Assembly: GCF_021484805.1 (NCBI RefSeq)
Contig: NZ_CP090557.1
Location: 484,501-548,500 of the forward strand
Direction: 5' to 3'
DNA length: 64,000 bases
Source: Tellurirhabdus bombi
GTDB lineage: Bacteria; Bacteroidota; Bacteroidia; Cytophagales; Spirosomataceae
The position numbers and the translations under genes are program-made. Below, piece after piece: positions 1 through 8,439 of this stretch (positions are counted from its first letter, which is position 1; every line of letters begins with the position of its first letter). A model generated the notes under the pieces. That model did not search any database. It was not told the origin of the DNA and was given only the letters and a program-made list of their open reading frames with translations.

Positions 1-132
1 GATGCCTTTTTGGGACCCTCTTTCAGTTCCGCAACCATTCGCAGTGCAGACGGCTACACGCCTTCATTGCCTTTTGGCTTGTTTGCGGGTTTAGGGCTTC
101 GGGCAGGACTTACAGTGGGTATTGCTTTTTAA
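1..132 (+). CDS. C-terminal end of an outer-membrane protein (partial)
   Basis: Only the last 43 codons are in the window; the reading frame is open from base 1 and stops at TAA 130-132. The tail is rich in Gly and aromatic residues and ends in alternating polar/hydrophobic residues with a terminal Phe (...LTVGIAF). This is the usual last-strand beta-signal of an outer-membrane beta-barrel recognised by BamA. The upstream part is missing, so the family cannot be named. The gene converges on the ATP synthase operon and shares a bidirectional terminator with it. Confidence 0.6.
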   Translation, partial: DAFLGPSFSSATIRSADGYTPSLPFGLFAGLGLRAGLTVGIAF

Positions 133-140
133 TTAAAACA

Positions 141-171
141 CAAAAGCCACTTTCTAGGAAAGTGGCTTTTG
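141..171. terminator. Bidirectional terminator between the barrel protein and atpH
   Basis: A perfect 13-bp inverted repeat (141-153 with 159-171) closes a 5-nt loop. The arms begin CAAAAG and end CTTTTG, giving a T-run on either strand. It sits between two convergent genes and can end both transcripts. Confidence 0.8.
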
Positions 172-192
172 TAAATAGGTTTGAACAGCTAA

Positions 193-729
193 CTAGTTTA
201 AAAAACTTAACCGAAGCTCGTTCAATTGATTGCGGATGGAAGCATCAATCTGTCGGTCATTGATCTGGAGAACATAACCCCCAATCAGCTTAGGATCGAT
301 TTTTTCTTCCAATATCACCGTTTTTCCTGTTGCTTTAGTAACAATGTCAACAAACTGCTGACGCAATTCGTCAGTTAGCGGCAGGATAGTCGTTACCTGT
401 GCTTTCTGAATGCCTTTTAGTTCGTTGTAAAGCCGGAGGTATTCTTCTGCGATCGAATCCATGATTCCTTCCCGATGTTTTTTCGTAATGATCGAAAAAA
501 TCGTGTAGGACACTGGATTCACCCGGCTTTCGAATACGGCTTTCAGGATGGCAAGTTTCTTTTCGTGCCGTAATATGGGGCTTTTTAAAGCAAGCATTAG
601 TTCACGATTCTGACTAACGACTTGCTTAAAAAACTGCATGTCTTTATTTACTTCTTCCGTCAGGTTTTTCTCCTGCGCCAGATCAATCAGCGATTTGGCA
701 TATCGGAACGCTACCGTCGATTCAGCCAT
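193..729 (-). CDS. atpH: F1F0 ATP synthase subunit delta
   Basis: 178 residues, the normal length for the delta/OSCP subunit that links the F1 head to the b-subunit stalk. The N-terminus (VAFRYAKSLIDLAQE) matches the family's conserved AxRYAkAL opening, and the C-terminal region has the family's IGGYVLQINDRQIDASI block. It is the last gene of the F0 operon here; atpA and atpG, which usually follow, are absent and replaced by an oppositely oriented gene. The start codon lies in the stem of a small hairpin (727-744). Confidence 0.95.
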   Translation of the reverse strand: MAESTVAFRYAKSLIDLAQEKNLTEEVNKDMQFFKQVVSQNRELMLALKSPILRHEKKLAILKAVFESRVNPVSYTIFSIITKKHREGIMDSIAEEYLRLYNELKGIQKAQVTTILPLTDELRQQFVDIVTKATGKTVILEEKIDPKLIGGYVLQINDRQIDASIRNQLNELRLSFLN

Positions 730-744
730 AACTTTGGAGTTATG
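727..744 (-). promoter_or_regulatory. Hairpin holding the atpH start codon
   Basis: In the minus-strand transcript a perfect 7-bp stem (CATAACT / AGTTATG) with a 4-nt loop contains the AUG of atpH in its 3' arm. It lies in the 67-bp gap between atpF and atpH. Such a structure could limit initiation until the upstream gene is translated; this is inference. Confidence 0.4.
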
Positions 745-796
745 AGCGAAGAGCTGGGAGTGAGTATTTTTTTCTCTGCTCCAAAACCCTTAACTC

Positions 797-1291
797 TTAA
801 TTAAGATGTGCGTCTGCTACCAGCGTTTTTACCAATTGCTCCTGAGATGATTTATCACTCAGCTCTTTGCGTAGCACTTTTTCAGCAATATCGATTGATA
901 GCGTAACTACTTCTTGTTTAATCTGCGCTAGCATAGCCTGGCGCTCACTTTGCAAAGCTTCGCGGGCATCTTCCAGAATACGCGTGCCTTCTGCCGATGC
1001 TTTATCACGAGCTTCAGCAATCATGCGGTCAGACGTTTCTTTAGCAGCGCGGATGATGGCGTCGCGTTCAGCACGGGCTTCAGCCTGCATCTTTTGGTTG
1101 TCAGACTGCAATTTTACCATTTCATTGCGGGTCCGTTCTGCCATGTCCAACGCGCTTTGAATTTCATGCTCGCGTTCTTTCAAACCTTGAGCAATGGGTT
1201 TCCACGCGAAGCGGGACAATAGAAAAAATAACAGCAAAAAGACAACCAGCTGCCAAAATAAAAGGCCAATGTCAGGGGTAAGTAGATCCAT
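797..1291 (-). CDS. atpF: F1F0 ATP synthase subunit b
   Basis: 164 residues. A single membrane helix lies at about residues 8-27 (IGLLFWQLVVFLLLFFLLSR), followed by a conserved FAWKPI and a long charged, Ala-rich heptad-like helix that forms the peripheral stalk. This is the standard architecture of subunit b. It lies between atpE and atpH in the usual F0 order. Confidence 0.95.
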   Translation of the reverse strand: MDLLTPDIGLLFWQLVVFLLLFFLLSRFAWKPIAQGLKEREHEIQSALDMAERTRNEMVKLQSDNQKMQAEARAERDAIIRAAKETSDRMIAEARDKASAEGTRILEDAREALQSERQAMLAQIKQEVVTLSIDIAEKVLRKELSDKSSQEQLVKTLVADAHLN

Positions 1292-1461
1292 TAATGTAGA
1301 AAACTAAGATATCTATAGCGAATGTTGAAGTCAATCTTTTGCCTTGGGGGCGTTTAGATAGTCCGCCAGCTGGCTAATCCATGCTGGCGGATTTTCTAAT
1401 TTTTTTGAGTACTGATGTCAATGCCTAATGCAATTAACGACTCGAGCTTGTCTTTTCAGAC

Positions 1462-1737
1462 TTACGCACCAATGTTAAAAGAAATCAGCAGACAGATAAC
1501 CGCAGCGAAAAGAGCTACGGCCTCGATCAGGGCCGCGATGATCAGCATGGCAGTTTGGATACGACCGGCTGCTTCTGGCTGGCGAGCGATACCTTCCATC
1601 GCGCTACCACCGATTTTGCCAATACCTAAACCTGCACCGATAGCTGCCAGACCTGCGCCCAGACCAGCACCGATAGCGATTAAACCTGCGCCACCTTCAG
1701 CGGCTTGCAATAAAATTGATAGCAATGTTGCTAACAT
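1462..1737 (-). CDS. atpE: F1F0 ATP synthase subunit c (proton-type ring)
   Basis: 91 residues forming a two-helix hairpin. Helix 1 is Gly/Ala-rich (residues about 16-45), then comes the polar loop ARQPEA (51-56), then helix 2 with the ion-binding glutamate E72 in LIIAALIEAVALF. Helix 1 has no Gln/Pro sodium-ligand pattern, so proton rather than sodium coupling is inferred. An N-terminal hydrophobic stretch of about 11 residues precedes helix 1. The overlapping frame on the other strand is a compositional shadow. Confidence 0.96.
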   Translation of the reverse strand: MLATLLSILLQAAEGGAGLIAIGAGLGAGLAAIGAGLGIGKIGGSAMEGIARQPEAAGRIQTAMLIIAALIEAVALFAAVICLLISFNIGA

Positions 1738-1778
1738 GATTGAAGAAACGATTTATATATGAAACAAAAGATTGCAAA

Positions 1779-2867
1779 TTAATGATGTTGCTCCAGACCT
1801 GCTTCCAGGCCAGAACCGCCACCGTGGTGGTGTTCCTCTACAGCGCTACCGATGTACATAGCCGACAACAGCGTAAAAATGAACGACTGCAAGAAGGCCA
1901 CCAACAACTCGATCAGGTTCATGAACACCGTGAACGGCGCAACGATTAAGCTTACGCCCCAGCCCGTACCCGTTCCACCCAGATTTTGGGCGATGAAGAT
2001 CAAACCTAACAAGCTCAGAATGATAATGTGACCAGCCGTAATGTTGGCGAAAAGCCGGATCATCAGCGAGATAGGCTTTACGATGATACCTACAATTTCA
2101 ACCGGAACAATAACGGGCAGCAGCAGGAAAGGAACGCCCGTAGGCTTCACAATGTGGCCCCAGTAATGCTTATTACCGCTGAAGTTGGTAATCAGAGCCG
2201 TGATGACGGCCAGTACCATTGTTACTGTAATATTTCCGGTCAAGTTGGCTGCTCCCGGTAGCAAACCAAGCAGGTTATTAACCAGAATAAAGAAAAACAA
2301 AGTCAGTAGGTAAGGCAGGTAACGCTCGTATTTCGGGCCTAGATTCGGCTTGGCGATTTCATCGCGAACAAACAGAATGATTGGTTCCAGGAAAGACTGG
2401 ATGCCCGAAGGAGCTTTGCCTTTGTTTTGCTCGTATCCGTTACGAACTGAGAAAAACACAACAATCAGGATAACGGCGCTCAACAGAAGTGAAGCGACAT
2501 TTTTGGTAATGGAAAAATTATAGACGTGAACCGAGTGGTCTTCTTGGCCACCTGCTGTCAGGCGATGGATTTTACCATGCTCTAGCTTATAGTCGTTATA
2601 GACTGCTCCATGAGCTAGTTTAGCAGACGAAAATACTTCTAAACCACGATCCTCACTATAAAGGATAACAGGTAAGGGCAGAGTCACGCCATGGGCAAAT
2701 TCCCAACCGTGATCATCTTTAATGTGGTGCATGATCATGTCTCCCACATTGAATTTCTTCTGCTCCCCTTTGGTTTCGTGGTGCTCTTCATGCTGGGCCT
2801 GGCTAACTCCCAACGAACTCATAAACACCAGAATAATCAAGAAAAACTTATAAATGAGCGAACGCAT
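1779..2867 (-). CDS. atpB: F1F0 ATP synthase subunit a
   Basis: 362 residues, longer than the usual ~270 because of an N-terminal signal-peptide-like segment (residues 1-25) and a His/charged extracytoplasmic region, an arrangement known in Bacteroidota AtpB. The essential arginine is R271 within SLMIRLFANITAGH, and the final helix carries LLVAFLQSFIFTLLSAMYI. The C-terminus is His-rich. It pairs with the c-ring encoded next in the operon to form the proton half-channels. Confidence 0.95.
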   Translation of the reverse strand: MRSLIYKFFLIILVFMSSLGVSQAQHEEHHETKGEQKKFNVGDMIMHHIKDDHGWEFAHGVTLPLPVILYSEDRGLEVFSSAKLAHGAVYNDYKLEHGKIHRLTAGGQEDHSVHVYNFSITKNVASLLLSAVILIVVFFSVRNGYEQNKGKAPSGIQSFLEPIILFVRDEIAKPNLGPKYERYLPYLLTLFFFILVNNLLGLLPGAANLTGNITVTMVLAVITALITNFSGNKHYWGHIVKPTGVPFLLLPVIVPVEIVGIIVKPISLMIRLFANITAGHIIILSLLGLIFIAQNLGGTGTGWGVSLIVAPFTVFMNLIELLVAFLQSFIFTLLSAMYIGSAVEEHHHGGGSGLEAGLEQHH

Positions 2868-2889
2868 TAGTTGATAAGAATTGGCGGTT

Positions 2890-3252
2890 CTACAAATCGC
2901 GCCGCAAGTTACGACTCAATGTGTGGATTTCAAAGCCAGTATAAAATAAATAGAGTACAAGAAAGTCAATTATGAAAAGTTGCTTTTGATCGACCTTCCG
3001 ATAGAGGAAAAAAGCAACAAAGGCAATGCTCAAAATTAGGCGGACTACAATGGAAGCCATGTACATCTGCACAAATTTTTCGCGATTATTCTGAAAACCA
3101 GCCGACATCAGTCGATGCAGCAGAAACGAGATGCACAGAAAAAAAATCAGGATGGCTTTCCATTGCGGATGCAACCAGACCGGATTTGTGTAATAGTCGG
3201 CTGCAAAAAATGCAATTGCCAGTATAATTGTAAAAACTAAACTCCGAATCAT
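2890..3252 (-). CDS. AtpI-like four-helix membrane protein of the ATP synthase operon
   Basis: 120 residues from ATG 3252; a longer in-frame start at 3333 would run through the preceding gene and is rejected. Four membrane helices are visible (about 4-20, 32-50, 66-84, 92-110). Position and topology match the AtpI/UncI-like assembly protein found between atpZ and atpB, although identity is weak. The start lies 2 bp after the stop of the upstream gene, so coupled translation is likely. Exact family membership is inferred from context. Confidence 0.7.
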   Translation of the reverse strand: MIRSLVFTIILAIAFFAADYYTNPVWLHPQWKAILIFFLCISFLLHRLMSAGFQNNREKFVQMYMASIVVRLILSIAFVAFFLYRKVDQKQLFIIDFLVLYLFYTGFEIHTLSRNLRRDL

Positions 3253-3254
3253 GC

Positions 3255-3506
3255 TTAAGATTGTTTGGGCAATCCACGGATGAACAGATATAAAGAAGCA
3301 CCAATTGCCGTCAATGACAGAACAATTGTCCAAATGGGGTTTTTGTTACCCTGCCACTCATCCAGTTTCAAGCCTCCCCATACGCCGAGCCCAATTGTTG
3401 CCAGCATCTGAAAACCGATGCCCGAATATTTTATGAACGTACTGGCCTGGCTACTTGCGTCCTCCGAACCATTTTTATCCTCCTTATGCGGCTGTTTCGC
3501 TTCCAT
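3255..3506 (-). CDS. AtpZ/AtpI family protein
   Basis: 83 residues: a charged N-terminus followed by two membrane helices (about 26-45 and 58-76) joined by GGLKLDEWQG. The GxxLDxW-type turn is typical of the AtpZ/AtpI family, proposed to aid c-ring assembly or ion movement. It is the first gene of the F0 operon and is followed after 2 bp by the AtpI-like gene. No exact promoter consensus was seen upstream. Confidence 0.85.
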   Translation of the reverse strand: MEAKQPHKEDKNGSEDASSQASTFIKYSGIGFQMLATIGLGVWGGLKLDEWQGNKNPIWTIVLSLTAIGASLYLFIRGLPKQS

Positions 3507-3650
3507 ATCGTTTATGATACAAAGGGTTATTTCATAACTTTGTTGTTAGTACAACTTCGCTATACCGAAAAGAGAATATAACCGTTATAAAAGATAATAG
3601 TTGCGCGAAGGTAGAAACCTTTCTTGTAACCACCTTAACTGAGTCTTGAA

Positions 3651-5849
3651 TTGATGCGCATCCGGTTGAAAAACCCGCTTTTCTGCTTAATTCCCGAAGC
3701 TTTATTTCGGAATGTTCTTGTATTGGCTACCGTTATTGTCATCTGTAACGCCTGCTCCCAATTTAGCACCCGCCCTGTTCCGGTGGGGTATCATAACCTG
3801 AATGCCCGCTATAACGCATACGTCATTGCGCGTGATCACATGCGACTGGTCGATAAGACCTTGTTCAAAAACCGCCAGGAAAATTACAACCAGGTACTGC
3901 CTATTCTGTTGCCGCTGGATTCGACGGCTATTGCTCCGCTTCGGGCGCAGGTAGATGACGCCATTAAAAAGGCTTCTCTGGTTGCTGAACGTCACCAGAA
4001 TAGCAAATGGCTGGACGACAGTTATTTAATTCTTGGCAAAGCGCGTCTTCTCAAGGAAGATTATGTCAATGCCATGGAAGTGTTTAAATACGTGAACACT
4101 AAAGGGCGGGGCAATGACGAAAAACACGAAGCGCTGGTCTATCTGATGCGGGCCTACGTTGAACAAGGTGATTATAACAATGCCCTTAATGTAGCGGAAT
4201 TCCTTCGCGCTCAGCCTCTGAATAAAAATAACACCCGAGACTATTACCTGACAAAAGCCTATTTGCATCAGCAAAAAGGCGAGTTTGCCACGGCGGCAGC
4301 TTTACTGGACGCTACCTTTCCTTTTTTGAAGAAAGAAGAAGCCACTGCCCGACTGCATTTGATTGCCGGTCAATTGTATGATCTGCTTGGTAAACCGGAT
4401 CAGGCTTTTGCTCATTTTCAGGCTGTTCAGAAAAATCGCCCGTCCTATGAACAGAGCTTTTACGCGGATATTCAAACCATGCAAAACGACAAGAGCGTTT
4501 CGCAGGAGCGTTTTAGCCGGATGCTGGACGACCGTAAAAATGTTGATTTGAAAGACAAGATCTTGTACACGATGGCGCAACGTGAAGCGCGCCGGGGTGC
4601 CTATCCACAAGCGATCAACTACTGGCAACAATCCATTAAAGCAACCACGACGAATACGGCGCAGATTCCCTATACCTACCAGGAAATAGCGCAGGTTTAT
4701 TTGGAGAAACTTCAGAACTACCCCAAAGCAAAAGTCTATTACGACAGTACACTGGCGCTTTTGCCCCCCCAATCCGATGATTACAAAGCGGTCCAGAACC
4801 GGAAAAAGGTGGTCGATGAATTTGTGCTATACCAACAAACTATCCTTACCGAAGATAGTCTACAGCGTTTGGCGCAGATGAATCCCGCTGCACTAGACCG
4901 GCTTTTAGAAGAGTCCATTGATCGCAATGCGGCCGAAAAACAACGTTTGCAGGCCGAAGCAGAGCGAGTGGTGGCCTCCGCCAGTGGCCCGGCTGCGACT
5001 TCCGACATTGAAGCAACGCAGAAATGGTATCTTTATAATCCGACCAGCATTAGTCAGGGAAGGATTGAATTTATTCAGAAATGGGGGAACCGTACTTTGG
5101 ACGACAATTGGCGTCGAAACACCCGCGAATCTTCCCAGCCATTAGCTAACGAAATTCCTGCCAACAATGGCACTCCGTTAATTACGCAGTCCACTGTTCA
5201 ACCAGTCAATACGGCGGCGCGAAAGATGGAGAAAGATGGATTGTATGCGGCCATTCCTTTTTCGGCGGAAGCCAAACAGCAATCGAACCAACGGTTGGAA
5301 AATGCGTATTACAAGCTCGGAAAGCTTTATAAATTCAATCTGAATAAGCCCGATCAGGCCATTTCAACCTTTGAAACGCTGCTGACCCGTTTCCCGAATA
5401 CGCCGACAAAACCGGAAGTTTATTATCTATTGCTGCTTTCGAACGACCAGTTGAGCAAGGCTTCAAACTGGAAAGAGAAGCTACTAGCCGAATTTCCGTC
5501 TTCGTCTTATGCCCGGCAGCTGGCTAAGGGAGCATCCACAGAAGGTCAAAAAAGCGGAAACGAAGCAACAGCGCAAAAAACGTATACAGAAATCTATAAT
5601 CTGTATCAAGCCAATAATGTTACCGAAGCACTTGCTCGCATTGAGGCCGCTATGCCAGCCGTAACAGGCAGTACGGTGGAAGATAAAATGGCCCTTCTGC
5701 GCATCCTTTTGATAGGAAAAATCCAGGGACAAGAGCCTTACCGCCAGTCTCTGAGTGAATTTATTCGGGATTATCCTTCCAGTAATTTGCTGCCCCGCGT
5801 GCGCGAAATGCAGGTAGCTGCCGAGCAGACTTCAGCCAAGCGGAAATAA
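3651..5849 (+). CDS. TPR lipoprotein, SprE/PorW-like type IX secretion component
   Basis: 732 residues. The N-terminal helix ends in a lipobox (ICNAC), predicting lipidation at that cysteine. Next is YHNLNARYNAYVIARDHM, which resembles the opening of SprE/PorW, the lipoprotein that bridges the PorP/SprF-side and PorK/N-ring parts of type IX secretion. The rest is built of TPR-like helical repeats (about 95-400 and 545-720) flanking a low-complexity section. The gldKLMN cluster 5 kb away supports the assignment. Recognition is by N-terminal resemblance and architecture; a generic TPR lipoprotein is the alternative. Confidence 0.7.
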   Translation: MMRIRLKNPLFCLIPEALFRNVLVLATVIVICNACSQFSTRPVPVGYHNLNARYNAYVIARDHMRLVDKTLFKNRQENYNQVLPILLPLDSTAIAPLRAQVDDAIKKASLVAERHQNSKWLDDSYLILGKARLLKEDYVNAMEVFKYVNTKGRGNDEKHEALVYLMRAYVEQGDYNNALNVAEFLRAQPLNKNNTRDYYLTKAYLHQQKGEFATAAALLDATFPFLKKEEATARLHLIAGQLYDLLGKPDQAFAHFQAVQKNRPSYEQSFYADIQTMQNDKSVSQERFSRMLDDRKNVDLKDKILYTMAQREARRGAYPQAINYWQQSIKATTTNTAQIPYTYQEIAQVYLEKLQNYPKAKVYYDSTLALLPPQSDDYKAVQNRKKVVDEFVLYQQTILTEDSLQRLAQMNPAALDRLLEESIDRNAAEKQRLQAEAERVVASASGPAATSDIEATQKWYLYNPTSISQGRIEFIQKWGNRTLDDNWRRNTRESSQPLANEIPANNGTPLITQSTVQPVNTAARKMEKDGLYAAIPFSAEAKQQSNQRLENAYYKLGKLYKFNLNKPDQAISTFETLLTRFPNTPTKPEVYYLLLLSNDQLSKASNWKEKLLAEFPSSSYARQLAKGASTEGQKSGNEATAQKTYTEIYNLYQANNVTEALARIEAAMPAVTGSTVEDKMALLRILLIGKIQGQEPYRQSLSEFIRDYPSSNLLPRVREMQVAAEQTSAKRK

Positions 5850-5880
5850 GTTTTGCCGCCGCGTCAAGCGCTTAAATATG

Positions 5881-5888
5881 TACTTTTG
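5881..5888 (+). promoter_or_regulatory. Probable -7 promoter element for the PBP1A gene
   Basis: TACTTTTG fits the Bacteroidota -7 consensus TAnnTTTG and lies 74 bp before the start codon. No TTTG is present at the ideal 19-bp distance upstream, so the assignment is moderate. Confidence 0.4.
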
Positions 5889-5961
5889 CCTGAACGGACT
5901 TCGTTTTATAAGAAAAAACAGTAGATTGTCCGATTAGTTTTTTTAACCTACCATCAAATCC

Positions 5962-8328
5962 ATGTTTGAATTTCAATCGGGGACGTATCGAAAACTGATT
6001 GCACGAATCTGGAGATTTGCCCTTGTGGGTATTATCCTGCTGATTTTCTATGTTGTCGCCGTAAGTTTTAACTTTCTTTGGCTGTTTGGCGGTATGCCTA
6101 GCCTGAAAGCGTTAGAAAACCCCAAAAGTGAACTGGCTTCGGAAGTTTATTCCGATGACAATGTTCTGCTTGGTAAATATTATCTCGAAAATCGAACTCC
6201 AATCGAAATATCGCAGGTATCTCCTAATGTGATCTCAGCCCTGCTGGCTACGGAAGATGCGCGTTTTGTGAAGCACTCTGGTATTGATGCCCGCTCTATG
6301 TTTCGGGCTGTCTCGGGTGTTTTGACGGGGCGTGCAAGCTCAGGGGGTGGCAGTACCCTGACGCAACAAGTAGCTAAGAACCTCTTTGAGACTCGTACGC
6401 AAAAGTACCGGGGCTATCTGGGGAGTATTCCTTTTGTCCGAACTGTAATCGACAAAACGAAGGAATGGATTCTGGCAATTCGCCTTGAACGAAACTACAC
6501 AAAACAGGAGATCATGATGATGTACCTGAATACAGTTTCGTTTGGAAATAACACGTATGGGATAAAAACCGCCGCCAAGACTTATTTTAACAAGGAACCC
6601 TGGCAGGTAAACGTTGAAGAAGCTGCTCTGCTGGTCGGAATGCTGCAAAACCCTACGTTGTGGAATCCCCGCCGGTACGAAGATCGGGCCTTGACGCGCC
6701 GGAACGTTGTTTTGTCGCAGATGCGGAAATACAATTTTCTAACGGATGAGCAATTTGCGTTGTATAAGGCGAAACCAATCAAAATGGACATCACCATTGA
6801 AAACCAGAACACGGGACCTGCGTCCTATTTTCGTTCTGTTATCAAAGATGAAGTTCAGAAATGGATTGAGGAATACAACGATGCCCACCCCGATGCAGAG
6901 CTAAATCTGTATACTAGCGGTCTTAAAATTTACACCACGATTGACTCCCGCATGCAGAAATATGCCGAAGAGGCCGTTTATGAGCACATGCGTGATCAGC
7001 AGAAGAAGTTTTATGAACACTGGCGCGGGCGTAATCCCTGGGTGTTCAAAGACAAAAACAAGAATTGGAAAGAACTCCCCAATTATATTGAAGGTGCTGT
7101 CAAAAAGACGCCACGTTATCAGCTCCTGAAACAGGAATACGGCGATGACGAAAAGGCAATCTGGCGCGAATTGCGTAAGCCAACCAAAATGCGTGTTTTC
7201 ACTTACGGGGGGCGGCTAAACCAGAAAGATACAACGATGAGTTCGCTGGACTCTATCAAGTACTACAAACGCTTTTTGAACGTGGGCTTTATGTCTATGG
7301 ACCCCCGAAGCGGTTACGTCAAAGCCTGGGTTGGTGGTATTAATTTTAAACACCTGAAATACGACCACGTGCGGCAGGGTCGCCGGCAACCGGGGTCAAC
7401 TTTTAAGCCTTTTGTTTATCTAACTGCGCTGGACAACAATTTCTTAACTCCCTGCGACCGCGTTACGGATCAACCCATCACGTTTGCTCCCTACGAAGAT
7501 CACAATGGTCCAAGGTCCTGGACTCCGAACAACTCAACGGGTCACTATAGCTACCAGCCGCTTACCTTGCGCCAGGCCCTAGGTGGATCAGTTAACTCGG
7601 TCAGTGCTTATTTGATCAAGCAGGCTAAGTCGCAGACGGTTGTTGATTACGCGCGTAAACTTGGTATTGAAAGTCCATTACAGGCTAATCCAACGCTTTG
7701 TCTGGGTACGAGCGATGTCTCTGTTTATGAAATGGTAGCGGCTTATTGCACCTTCGTGAATGGAGGTTACCGGCTCAAACCCTTAACCATTCTTCGGATT
7801 GCCGACAAAAACGGGAATGTTTTGAAAGAGTTTTTCCCGGATACAAAGCTGGTTATCAATTCTAATACGGCCTATCAAATGTTGTATTTGATGCGAGGAG
7901 CCGTCGAAGATCCGAATGGTACGTCCCAGCGTCTTCGTCATCAATACAAACTAACGGAAGGTGGCAACGAAATTGCGGCTAAGACTGGAACAACATCCAG
8001 TTATTCAGATGGTTGGTTTATGGGAATGACGCAGCATTTGGTATCTGGCCTTTGGGTGGGCGGCGACGACCGAAGCATTCACTTCCGTGATATGGCTTTT
8101 GGGCAGGGCGCACGTCTTGCAATGCCCGCCTGGGCGCTTTACATGCAAAAAATCTACGGGGACAAAACGTTGCAAAAAGGACGTTATCCCTACGCCCGGG
8201 AGCCGTTCCGTAAACCTGATGGTTTCAATCTGGCACTTGATTGCGGCAGCAACACGTATATAGACTCTTCGCAACGCTATATCCCTCCTAAAGTGATCGA
8301 ATCCGGCGAAGAGGAAATATTGAATTAA
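5962..8328 (+). CDS. mrcA: Penicillin-binding protein 1A (transglycosylase/transpeptidase)
   Basis: 788 residues, a class A PBP that polymerises and cross-links peptidoglycan in the periplasm. One N-terminal membrane anchor lies at about 20-42. The GT51 domain (about 60-250) has the catalytic glutamate E98 in TEDARFVKHSG. The transpeptidase domain has S479-TFK (SxxK), S543-V-N (SxN) and K674-T-G (KTG). All motifs are intact. The linker between the domains (about 340-435) is long and charged. A TACTTTTG -7-like box lies upstream at 5881, and a terminator follows. Confidence 0.95.
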   Translation: MFEFQSGTYRKLIARIWRFALVGIILLIFYVVAVSFNFLWLFGGMPSLKALENPKSELASEVYSDDNVLLGKYYLENRTPIEISQVSPNVISALLATEDARFVKHSGIDARSMFRAVSGVLTGRASSGGGSTLTQQVAKNLFETRTQKYRGYLGSIPFVRTVIDKTKEWILAIRLERNYTKQEIMMMYLNTVSFGNNTYGIKTAAKTYFNKEPWQVNVEEAALLVGMLQNPTLWNPRRYEDRALTRRNVVLSQMRKYNFLTDEQFALYKAKPIKMDITIENQNTGPASYFRSVIKDEVQKWIEEYNDAHPDAELNLYTSGLKIYTTIDSRMQKYAEEAVYEHMRDQQKKFYEHWRGRNPWVFKDKNKNWKELPNYIEGAVKKTPRYQLLKQEYGDDEKAIWRELRKPTKMRVFTYGGRLNQKDTTMSSLDSIKYYKRFLNVGFMSMDPRSGYVKAWVGGINFKHLKYDHVRQGRRQPGSTFKPFVYLTALDNNFLTPCDRVTDQPITFAPYEDHNGPRSWTPNNSTGHYSYQPLTLRQALGGSVNSVSAYLIKQAKSQTVVDYARKLGIESPLQANPTLCLGTSDVSVYEMVAAYCTFVNGGYRLKPLTILRIADKNGNVLKEFFPDTKLVINSNTAYQMLYLMRGAVEDPNGTSQRLRHQYKLTEGGNEIAAKTGTTSSYSDGWFMGMTQHLVSGLWVGGDDRSIHFRDMAFGQGARLAMPAWALYMQKIYGDKTLQKGRYPYAREPFRKPDGFNLALDCGSNTYIDSSQRYIPPKVIESGEEEILN

Positions 8329-8349
8329 GTCACTTTTTTAGTATAAGAG

Positions 8350-8391
8350 AAAACAACCGCTGGGCAACCTTTCCCATAGAGCGGTTGTTTT
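8350..8391 (+). terminator. Intrinsic terminator after the PBP1A gene
   Basis: A 12-bp inverted repeat (8350-8361 with 8380-8391: AAAACAACCGCT / AGCGGTTGTTTT) runs into a T-rich tail, 21 bp after the stop codon and before uvrC. Confidence 0.75.
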
Positions 8392-8439
8392 GTTTTGTAG
8401 GCTATTTACAACTACTTACCTCAAGCCATTTCGGAAAAA

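Noticed and set aside
1415-1762. Long open frame opposite atpE
   Set aside because: It is the antisense of a Gly/Ala-rich c-subunit gene; no independent features support coding.
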